Assembly (NCBI GenBank): GCA_009602725.1
Contig: WELB01000347.1
Location: 75,099 to 92,954 of the forward strand
Direction: 5' to 3'
Length of the DNA stretch: 17,856 bases
Source: Spirogloea muscicola
Lineage: Eukaryota; Streptophyta; Zygnematophyceae; Spirogloeales; Spirogloeaceae
Part shown: positions 9,741 through 17,856 of the stretch, in pieces
Layout: every line of letters begins with the position of its first letter
Numbering within the stretch: position 1 is the stretch's first letter
Translations under genes and position numbers: made by a program
The notes under the pieces: generated by a model
Databases searched by the model: none
What the model saw: only the letters and a program-made list of their open reading frames with translations
What the model was told of the DNA's origin: nothing

Positions 9741-12700
9741 TCATCGCTTGGCTCTATCTTTTGCAGCCTTCTGCTTGCGCTTCTTCTCCTTTTTTGGGAC
9801 CTTGGTTTTGCGTGCCTTGCGCCGCTGCTCCTTGACCAGCCTCTTGTGCACCTTCCTTGCCAAGCGCTCTGTGTCCTTGCCCCCGCGCTCGGCACCTCCT
9901 TCCCCCTCTTCGTCGCTCTCTTCACTACCACTGAGACTGCTAGATGTACAGCCGCTGCTCTCAGCACCACTGTGACCCTCTGCTTGGCCGCCCTCCACTT
10001 GAGCCGATGCTTCAGGCGTGCCACCAACCTGCACTTGAACTTCTGCAGCAGGCTTTGCGTTCTCGAACCCGCGGCAAAACTCATCGACCCCTGCGGATGC
10101 TAATCTCGGAGCAGGGCTCCCAGCCCCGTTGCTTGTGGTGCTGGGCCTCTCGCTCTGACAATCGTCCAAGTCCAGGATCGCTGGCGAGCTGCGGATCCCT
10201 GACAGGTCCTGCTTGAGACCCACAAGCGTCTGGTAGTAAATCCCCTCCGTGCTCTGGCCGCTGGCAATCCGATCGTGGTCCCTCTCGTAGTTTGGTACTT
10301 GGTCGAGCGTGCGGGGGATAAAGGACTGACAGATAGACCAGATTGCATGGAATCTCAGTGTTGAGCTGTGTGGACTGGGGGTAAGTCACACGAGCATTCA
10401 CCTTGACCTTTGCGCGCAGTAGGCTTAAGCAATCGGAAAAGATTACACATTTGTCTAGCAGTTGGAAAAGTTGACATCATGACATGCATCTGCATCGAAG
10501 TCCAACCTGGACAAAAACAGCCTCCCGGGTGGCCTCCTCAGCGGTCAGCTCTGTGGCTCGGCTTCCAATGACGATCTGCATCTGCGTGCACGCAAGTTCC
10601 AAAGTCAGTCACATGAACTGTGGAAATCTGTAAGATCCTCTGTCAAGCAGACTCTTGCACAGAGGATGATGCTAACAACGTACAGCATGCAAGGCAGCGA
10701 ATAAAATTGGAAATTAAAATTTCCAAAATTGGATTTAGAAGTCAACATACAAGATCTTAATTATCATAGCCGTGTCACTGCTATACCTTGTCCAAGTACT
10801 CCTCAACTTGATCATCCGCAATGCTGGGATCAGTGACAAAGTCAAAGAGCTCCCTGACTGTCATCACAGCCACATCATTCTTGCGGAAGAAGTCCTGCAA
10901 AAGTACAGGCACGGGCCTTGTGCACACTGGTCATCATGTGAGCCGAATGTAGATGTTGAAGCCAAGAGGAATTGCTTGTGGTTACAAACAAATGCATGTT
11001 TGGAGACCCCATACAGAATCTTAAACTCACAGTGACATGTAGGCAGTCTTCCCTTAAGAAGTCAAGTGCTCGCGGGTGATCTAGGTCAACGGACTGAGAC
11101 ACGTCAATGATCCAAAGATGGCCCTGGACAACTACAAAAGGTGCAGTCAGCACATGCAAAGGGTACAATGCGAAAGAGACAGTAGGTCAGAGCTCTGCAT
11201 AGACCTTCAGGTTATCATCAAGTCTCCGTGAAATACACTTCAAAACAAGCTGATAGATGCTTCAACATTACTTCATGTGCCAATACCAGAAGAGGATGAT
11301 TAGCATGACCCCTACTTCGTGGTGTAGAATGTTGTATTCACTCAGATCCCCATGGACCAGCCGACACCTCTGAAATAGAATACGCATTTGCACAAGCAGC
11401 TGCAGGACACAGGGAACCCACAGACAGAGGGAGGCAGATTGCGCTTATGAGTGCCAGGGTAACATTAAGACAGGACATCAAGAGATGGCAGGAAGGTAGG
11501 CCCTCCTGCAGCTACTTTTGATTAAAGAAAGCTACCACTATACTAATGTTGTGAGACTCATAATCTCACTCTACGCATCTCCACTTGCTTGAGGGTGCTT
11601 CTGAGAGTTTGAGCAGTTTACTGTCAAATTGAGGAGGTAAATCTCACTTCCATGTATGCAGCTCTTAGCTGCGCATTTGTGAGGTTAGCATCTTTCAGTC
11701 TTGGTGCAGCCCACCCGCCAGCACCTGAGCCTCACAGATAAAATCGTTAGGCAGGCAACCAGAAAGCGCTTCTTATTGCCCAGGACTTGTAGGATCTTAT
11801 GCTCAGACCTCATCATTCTGAGCTTGTGAATGGCTCTCTACTTACAAACCAATGCACAGAGAAGTGTTAAGATCTCCTTCATGACCCACCTATGAAGGAC
11901 ATCACGAGGACGTGAAGACGGAGGAGGATTGGCGTGGGGCAATTGATGCCGGCAGCTTTTAATCTGTGGGACATACCATGGTTTCAGAGCAACCATAATC
12001 TCAGTCACAGATGTACTTGAGCAGGGTTCTCAGTATGCCAGGGAGAGAGCCAGGACGGTGCTTTTCAGTACTCACCTGATTGCGCATGCTCTGTATGTGT
12101 AGCTGCTATATTTCATGAGAATGCGAAATAGTGAGGAAGATGATATTCTGTGGAAATTTAAAAGGGAGGAAAAGAGAAAAACAGCGTTGCTTAGTGAGTA
12201 ATTACCTGAGGAGGTTGCGAAACTCCTTCTCTGCCCATGTCTTCACCATCTTCCTAGGATTGTGCTTGCTGTAGCCATGTCTGAAGCGGAAGTCACCTTG
12301 CACGTACCTCTCCCTATCCCTGCCATAATGACAGGTGGTGGTGGACACGCTGACTGCTAGCCCATTGCAACATAGCGCTTGCCCAAAATCATTTGCTTTT
12401 ATGCACGTATGTCTGATGGCAACATCATTTGAGACTTACAGATTTGATTTCTGCTGCTTCAAATTCATTGCAATCAAGCCCTAAAACACGTCAGACAGCT
12501 GGAGCTTTGGAACATACTTGAATACTAGTATGGAGGTTTTGTAGACCTTGATGGCCATCTCTTGTTGTTCTCCCTTGTTGCTCACAGCATAGTAGACATT
12601 GGCCTGCATGAAGGGCAGATTAGCCACAGCAGTCAAGGGTACAGGCATTTGGTATTTTCATGAGCGACAAATTCTATGTCAGTCAAGACCTATGCAACGG

Positions 12701-14897
12701 TCTCACCAACAACATCAGTAAAGATGCCAGGACACAGCTATTGCTGGATCTCAGGCACTTTGCTCGCCAAGCTGAGAGCAGCCACCTGGCTTGACATCAC
12801 AGCTTGTGGATGACAGTTGCTCCTACGAGAAGTATACCGGGCCATCTCAACAGTCCTCTCAAAACAAAGCAGCAGTGGCATGGTCTTGCTGGGTATGAGC
12901 TTGTCAATAGGGACTTGGGCTGACCTCCTTGCCAGTCGAGAGGCAGCCATTGATCTCGGAGAATATGCCTCGGTTCAGCATCTTGAACAAGACCATCCTT
13001 GTCCTCGGATCCAATACCTGTCACAGACATCAGAAAGAGCCATCGTCAGTAGCAAGCACAGTAGACTACACAGCTACAACAGTACAGCATTCAGGATTGT
13101 GGGCTTCATAGATGGTTGTCGGCCTTCAGGTCACATTGCAAACCTGCCACACTGCACGCGATCACTGGCTAGTCTCTGCTAGGTCGCACTCTCAAAAACG
13201 CTGATGCTATCCAGCAAATCATCTGACATAATCAGAGCCTGTCAGCTGAGAGTCGCTGGGCCGATCTGAAAATGACGCATTCACCAGCTGTGGCTCACCT
13301 GCTCCACGGTGGCGCGGTCCGACTTCTCCTTGACGCCGGCGCGACCCTGTGCCTCCTTGCGTGCACTTTCGCGGACGCCAGTAGCCACAACGTTGGAGAT
13401 GGCTGTTCTCGGAAGTGCATCCCAGTCCTGCAACTCAGCCCCAGCTCAACAACTAAGCCCGTATGCTGTGTCAACTGCAAGTACACCTCCTTCACAGCAC
13501 ACTCCAGGAGAGGCAGAAACGACTTGAGTGTCACCCCACGTACAAGATGGAATAATGCTCGAGTTGGGCATGATGCATGAAGGGGGCCGGACGCATGTGC
13601 AATCTCATCCTGCTTGAATGCCGCAGTGATGAGATTGTCAAGATTTGGGTTATGCATGTCTCACATGAAGGGGCGCTGCGCTGAAGTGGCCGTCGATGGC
13701 CTGCAGCCGGTTGGCCCGGGGCTGCAGCGTGCTCAGCCCGGCATTGCGGCCACCGTTGGCGTTGGGGCGACGCTGGAGGTGCATGGCGCTGCCATACAGG
13801 CCGCCGGCGCCGTGGCCGCCGCCCCTAGACTCGAGGTCTGCAAGGAGCAACTTTGAATGACTCAGAGGGCCATACCTCGACAGCTAGTGCCAACTGGCCG
13901 CGCCACGGAGCTGCACTCTGCATGCTGACGACAAATAATTCCTGGTCATGGATGACAGGAGGACGCTTCTGGCCAGCACGCGGAAGCTCGCTTGAGCACC
14001 CAGCAGTATTGGCAGTCGCGCAGCTCTTTAGTTGGATATACAGGAGAATATATATTTAGTAACACAAGTTAATTAACTCGATCCATCAATTCTACATTGC
14101 CTCTCCAAGCGCTGTCTCACGGGAATTGATCTCAGACTAAGGGCCGATTTGCACTTGAGGACGGACGCGGTTGAGAAGCACGTGTCGCGTAGTGTGTGGA
14201 ACGCCGGGGGTTACAACCTTGCCAATTTGAGGCCAACTCGAAGCCAAGTTGCGTCCGTCCGTCCAAGTATGAATCGATCCTAAGTATATCAACTCGCATG
14301 TAGCTCCAGTAGCTCAACAAGGCAACGATGGGCCAGACAACCTGCAGTGTGCCATCAAGGTGACGCACCTTCCTTGAGGTCCAGCCAGTCCAAGGCCTCC
14401 GCCACGTAGTCCTCCCCGTCATCTTCGTCGTCGTCGTCGTCGTCTTTATCGTCCGCGTCAACGTCGTCGTCCCCACCTCCGTCGTCCTTGCCGGCCGCCC
14501 TGCCGTCTCCACCGGCCTGCCGTGTGGCCGGGGCCTGGCTTTCTCTGGCCAGGGCAGGCTCCGCTCTCAGCCACCAGCTTGCCAGCGACAGGCGCGGCGC
14601 ATCCTCCGGCGTCCGCCGCGGCTCGCAGGCTCCGCCGGCTCCCGCCGTCGCCGCCGGCGCCGGGCCTCCCTCCGGAGCCNCTTTCTAGAGACTTCGCGGC
14701 GGCGACGGCGGCGGCGGCGGCGGCGGCGGCGCCTTGAGCTAGGGTAGAACCTAGGATCAGGGTTTAGGGTGCGGGGACGTGATTGGGGGGCGGGGGTTCG
14801 AACCCGGCCGGCATCACCCGCCAGGCAGAGAGCGTCTGTCTCACCGCCGGCCAGTGCCCGTGGGCACCCACACCGCCCTCCTGCCCATGGCGGCCAT
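9741..14897 (-). CDS. RIO1: RIO1-family atypical serine/threonine kinase (40S ribosome maturation)
   Basis: Atypical kinase/ATPase of late cytoplasmic 40S maturation. Exons (transcript order): tentative 14897-14845, then 14499-14369, 13837-13665, 13427-13299, 13017-12925, 12603-12518, 12319-12206, 11963-11890, 11724-11648, 11399-11316, 11123-11031, 10894-10787, 10581-10507, 10325-9741; modelled at 624 residues, somewhat longer than typical RIO1. Seen: acidic N-terminus with an Asp run and [31 protein letters not shown]; nucleotide loop STGKEANVYYA; catalytic Lys in [10 protein letters not shown] (K212); [12 protein letters not shown]; catalytic loop [12 protein letters not shown] (D328, N333); metal-binding D345 in [22 protein letters not shown]; a Ser/Glu-rich linker and a Lys/Arg-rich tail ([19 protein letters not shown]). 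All key residues are intact. The first exon fits in phase but is unsupported by conservation, and an undetermined base (14680) lies in the proposed first intron. Residue numbers depend on it. Confidence 0.95.
14425..14444 (-). repeat. RIO1: GAC (Asp) codon repeat in RIO1 N-terminal exon
   Basis: Plus strand (TCG)n, read on the minus strand as six consecutive GAC codons, in an exon where 20 of 43 codons are Asp or Glu before the YVAEALDW motif. Acidic N-termini are common in RIO1 proteins; the pure codon run suggests replication slippage and possible length variation between strains. Confidence 0.8.
14680..14730. repeat. Undetermined base (N, 14680) next to a CGG trinucleotide repeat (14706-14730)
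   Basis: The only ambiguous base in the window is at 14680. About 25 bp further is a pure CGG run of about eight units, inside a longer GC-rich CGG-like tract that starts at about 14696. Such tracts sequence poorly, so the N may mark a polished gap, and the local length or frame may be wrong. The site lies in the 5' region of RIO1, either the proposed first intron or the leader, and is a reason to distrust the gene's start. Confidence 0.85.
14759..14770 (-). promoter_or_regulatory. Telobox-like motif in the RIO1 5' region
   Basis: Plus strand AGGGTTTAGGGT, reading ACCCTAAACCCT on the minus (gene) strand. This contains the plant telobox core AAACCCTA in permuted form (CCCTAAACCCT). In land plants teloboxes are enriched in promoters and leaders of ribosomal-protein and ribosome-biogenesis genes, and RIO1 belongs to that class. 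Just beside it, CTAGG (14739-14743) and CCTAG (14750-14754) form a short inverted repeat. Depending on the true start, the motif is in the promoter/leader or in intron 1. Function is inferred. Confidence 0.5.
14796..14807. other. Palindrome GGGTTCGAACCC, tRNA B-box-like
   Basis: A perfect 12-bp palindrome matching the RNA polymerase III B-box consensus GGTTCGANNCC. No tRNA fold can be built around it: on both strands the T-stem has a mismatch and no matching acceptor stem was found. It may be chance, or a relic of a tRNA or tRNA-derived SINE. Confidence 0.35.
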
Positions 14898-15268
14898 AGC
14901 GGCGCCAAAGCTCGAGCGCGGCGAGCGCGGGAGCAGGCCCCACGCTACTCCCACGTCGAGGCTCACGCTAAGGCAAAAGAGCCAAAGCCTTCCAGTGAAG
15001 GGCAATGGCTGTGTTTGGCCAGCCCAGAAAACGAATGAATAATGTTCGAAGGGGCCAGAAGAAGCAAACGAGGCCAGCACACGGCATCCGTGGCGCAGCC
15101 CTCCTCACGCACAACGAGGCTCTCGGCTTCCCCAGCATCAAACGCCTGGTCCTTTGTTTCGTATCAGCGTGTGTAAAAAGTCCAACTACGATTGGGTTTC
15201 ACACATCAGTCAAATGGAGTGTATGCTTGAAACAATGGTCACGTCATCAGCCGCCACAAGGTGCCCGC
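14898..15268. other. Spacer between RIO1 5' end and rhomboid 3' end
   Basis: About 370 bp that should hold the RIO1 promoter and the rhomboid 3' UTR. Plus-strand open frames cross it (14769-15038, 14887-15042, 15005-15406) and a plus-strand TGTAA sits at about 15171-15175, but none encodes a recognisable domain. I found no minus-strand TGTAA in the spacer. If RIO1 in fact starts near 14500, this spacer is about 770 bp. Confidence 0.45.
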
Positions 15269-17817
15269 TCACTCCGCAGGGGCCTTCAGCTCCTTGCGGT
15301 CCGCCACCGAGGACGGCAGCCGGCTGACCAGCCAAATGAGGCCAACGCCCAACAGCGCGCCCGACAGGTGCGCAATGTGGTTGATGCTCCCGGCCTGGGG
15401 GCCTAGTGCACTGCCAGAAAAAGCCGCGGTTGCTGACGCCTCCGATAGGACCTACAATCAGAAAATTCAAGTATCATGCTTCAATGATGCCAGCTTCTTG
15501 CTGGGGCGGATGTCTGCGCTGCTCAGCTCAGCGAGCTTCTCTTGACTTCTCTTGACCTCTTGAGGTAGCCAGCGATGATCGACAAGGAAAAACTGGGTTC
15601 CAGTCCAAGATGTTAGATATCTGCACAGCCTGAGTTCGTGAAGCCCTGCCACAGCCTACATGTCTAGAACGAGGGAAGGGAGAGGAATGCATGGTGGGGC
15701 TCCTTGCCTGCTCCACCACAAATTGGCCAAGGATCAGCACCTCTAGAAGCTTTCTCCAATTCCAGCTGATCTGCAGCAGCCAGTCAATGACACAGCCAGT
15801 CAATTTCGTAGCAATCCGCAGATAAGTGCCTGATAGGATATGAGTTGGTCACGTCGCAGGACCAAGACATTGCACTGCAAGCCAGTCACACCAGCTGCTC
15901 TCAGGTCTGTTATGAAATCATCAGAACTCCTTAGACTGGACAATTCTCTGCAATTGGGCAAATTGTGCAGTAGGTTTTCTGCCAAGGGTCCAGGGTCAAG
16001 AGTCAGTGGCTGGGGCTTACGGTCCAGGGTTGACGTATAGGTCTTGACATTCTAGGGTATGATGGCAGGTCCCAAACCTTGACAAGAACACTGACAGCGA
16101 AGAGGCCGAACACGGCTCCGGACGCGCCGACAGAGACGTTGTTGCCAGGCAGCAGCAGCCAGGACACGAGGTTCGCACCGACGCCGGTCATGAGGTACGA
16201 AGCCAGCACGCCAAAGCTACCCTCCTCCTCCTCCACCAGCTTTCCTGGAGTTCAAGATACACGTCCTTACCAGTATCAGCATACGCTGCTCTAAAGCTGA
16301 TACTAAAAATAGGACACATCTGCTGTTTGCTTGTGTCACACCGCATGATTAGCACCCTCTCTACCTGAAGAAGCTTCTTATGGCAATTAGCTCAGGGGTG
16401 CCAGATGATGCTGCAAGAAGCTTAATTGCTGGCCTGAATTGCACAGATGAGAGGCCTTCGCGTTTTCATACCAAAGACGTAGATGAAAAAGAGGTTGCTC
16501 GATAAGTGCTTCCTGCAAGTCAGAGCTATGCATTACACGACTTGCTTATGTCTACCCTTACAGAGGTTTTCTCTGCTCAACCTCAAAAAAGGGTGACAGA
16601 CATGTGGACCTGCCAGCAGCCAGACTTTCACAGCAAGCTGTGGCTTGCGCCTGAAGGAGCTCTCAGGCTGCAAAACCCACCAATCCATATGGCAGAAGGT
16701 GGCGGTGACAAACTGGTACCACCGTGGATTGTTATGGTACAGGTATAGGAGCTTCAGAGCCGGTATCTGCACAGCCAAAGCACATGGGCTGATTACAAGG
16801 AGCAGTAAGGAAAGTCAGGGTTCACGGTGTTGACTACCGATCAAAGAGCTAGCTTAAGAATCTCCATCACAAACAATGGCTTCACAAGGTCGATTGTGTA
16901 AAACCTTTCTGCTGCACAGGAGCTCAACATGAAGTTCAGAATAGGAACATGGACCAAATCTACTATCTGACCACTCAGACCCTTCACTCTTATGCTAAGA
17001 CACTACCACTGGACATGAGTAAGGACCAAGGCTAGAAAGGGTAGGTCTTGGTTGACTGGAGCATTGCAAGTAGTAACCTCAGCGCGGGCGCGTGCTGTCA
17101 CCTTGAGAATATGATCGCCAAGGAAGAGCGCGAGGTTGAGGAGGAGCAGGACGAAGACACCATTGAACGATGCCTGCGTTGACCGAGAGGAGGCACCACC
17201 AGGGCCGCCGCCTCGGCGAAGCTTTGGGCTTTCTCTCTGCAGCTCCAGCTGCGGCATCATCCCTGCGCTCCCACGCCAGCGAGCACTCCTTAGCGACTGC
17301 AAGCACATCTCCACTATATTAGAATTATTAATGCTGCATAACTATTCTGATAAATAACGGTTTCTCTCCTGGTGATTGGCAGAGGCCCTAGGGCGGTCCT
17401 GGACTGCACGTGGAAGGCTGTCGAGCACCCCTCACCGTCATCTGAGTACTGTTGAGACCCGCTGCTGGCCTGGCTCTTAGCACGGGGCGCTAACGATGGC
17501 GGCGGCAGGTGCCGGGACGACCGACCGGCGAGCCCTCGATGCGGACGCCTCTGTGTCGAGGCAGGGCCAGCCAAGCTCAATCCTCAATGACAAGTAGCAT
17601 CGGCACAATATTTCCACTTGTCAAGTTAGGTGTGTCAGTTACTCATGGCTTTTAGTGGCCAGCACCAATAATCAGGGACTACGGGGTTTGCTGTACGGCG
17701 TAATCCTAAGTAGGCGCAAAACTTAAGGATAAATGTCAGCAGTTCAGGGTTCTGAATTATCGGACTGCTAAGCCCTGCCGGGGAGCTCCATGGCGGGGTG
17801 TGCGACCTGGCAGCCAT
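15269..17817 (-). CDS. Plastid-type rhomboid intramembrane serine protease (plant RBL11-like), N-terminus uncertain
   Basis: Rhomboid protease cleaving membrane-embedded substrates, probably in a plastid membrane. Exons (transcript order): probable first exon from ATG 17817, then about 17582-17436, 17313-17102, 16766-16681, 16512-16472, 16244-16078, 15770-15708, 15451-15269. Modelled length is about 316 or 357 residues depending on the first donor (17766 or 17643). The first ~60 residues are Ser/Arg/Pro-rich with almost no acidic residues, as in chloroplast transit peptides. TM1 is VFVLLLLNLALFLG. Family motifs: NPRWYQFVTATFCHMDWKHL, HLSSNLFFIYVFG (oxyanion H and N), VEEEEGSFG, nucleophile Ser in SVGASGAVFGLF, and catalytic His in HIAHLSGALLGV. 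The dyad is intact, so it should be active. The intron before the last exon is GC-AG. The frame upstream of the ATG stays open to the window edge, so the start may lie outside. Assignment to the RBL11 subtype is from memory. Confidence 0.92.
15452..15707 (-). other. GC-AG intron in the rhomboid gene
   Basis: The exon ending LGQFVVEQ must join VLSEASATAAFSG at 15451 after a TTGTAG acceptor. The only in-frame donor is GAGCAG|GCAAGG, close to the GC-donor consensus AG|GCAAGT. It is phase 0 and 256 bp long. This is the second GC-AG intron in the window and the better match to consensus. Confidence 0.8.
15777..15804 (-). repeat. 12-bp direct repeat upstream of a rhomboid splice acceptor
   Basis: CAGCCAGTCAAT occurs twice (15777-15788 and 15793-15804), separated by 4 bp. 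On the gene strand this places two copies of ATTGACTGGCTG just before the CTGCTGCAG acceptor of the exon at 15770. Each copy contains a branch-point-like TTGAC, so the duplication may offer two branch points. The rest of this 307-bp intron shows nothing notable. Confidence 0.6.
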
Positions 17818-17856
17818 GCAAGCCCGCCGAGGGGCCGCCGATGCCCCGCCGCCGGC

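Noticed and set aside
9373-10103. Plus-strand ORFs over the RIO1 C-terminal exon
   Set aside because: They are antisense to the Ser/Glu- and Lys-rich RIO1 tail and have no independent support.
14739-14830. tRNA gene around the GGTTCGAACC sequence
   Set aside because: No cloverleaf on either strand: the T-stem is mismatched and there is no paired acceptor stem or credible anticodon arm.
14567-14908. 113-codon minus-strand ORF with an Arg repeat as the RIO1 N-terminus
   Set aside because: Its Arg run is the CGG tract read in one frame, it is in a different frame from the conserved acidic exon, and it spans the undetermined base.

Overview
The window looks like nuclear DNA of a unicellular green alga (Chlorophyta). 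A trebouxiophyte such as a Coccomyxa- or Trebouxia-like alga is my guess from general impression only. Seen directly: genes are cut into many short exons (7 to 14 per gene) by introns of roughly 60 to 530 bp, mostly GT-AG with two GC-AG cases. Exons are more GC-rich than introns, and TGTAA, the green-algal poly(A) signal, lies at the convergent gene ends. The proteins resemble land-plant homologues more than animal or fungal ones. No bacterial operon, CRISPR array, transposon, rRNA or tRNA gene was found.

Four conserved protein-coding genes fill the window. (1) Positions 1-2423, plus strand: the C-terminal part of a ubiquilin/DSK2 shuttle factor (STI1 repeats and a UBA domain); its N-terminal ubiquitin-like domain lies left of the window. 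(2) Positions 3615-8552, minus strand: a complete 14-exon, FIG4/plant-SAC-type phosphoinositide phosphatase, modelled at 812 residues. (3) Positions 9741-14897, minus strand: a RIO1-family atypical protein kinase in about 14 exons; everything from the acidic N-terminal domain onward is solid, but the first exon is not. (4) Positions 15269-17817 or beyond, minus strand: a plastid-type rhomboid serine protease in about 8 exons, with its start close to or past the right edge.

Ubiquilin and the phosphatase are convergent. Their 3' ends meet near 2710-2845, where a 49-bp tandem duplication carries a doubled minus-strand TGTAA signal. The other three genes are in tandem on the minus strand, separated by 1.2 kb (8553-9740) and about 0.4 kb (14898-15268). 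Exon joints were set by reading-phase agreement and remembered family conservation; within the modelled part of each gene the exon lengths sum to whole codons.

The genes are housekeeping functions with no shared pathway: proteasome shuttling, endomembrane PI(3,5)P2 turnover, 40S ribosome maturation and plastid intramembrane proteolysis. I see no new multi-gene system. The points worth a second look are smaller: two GC-AG introns with near-identical donor contexts, a stop codon formed only by reading into a splice donor, a plant telobox upstream of or inside the 5' end of the ribosome-biogenesis kinase, a duplicated poly(A) signal, an unresolved base beside a CGG repeat, and a possible small plus-strand gene divergent from the phosphatase.
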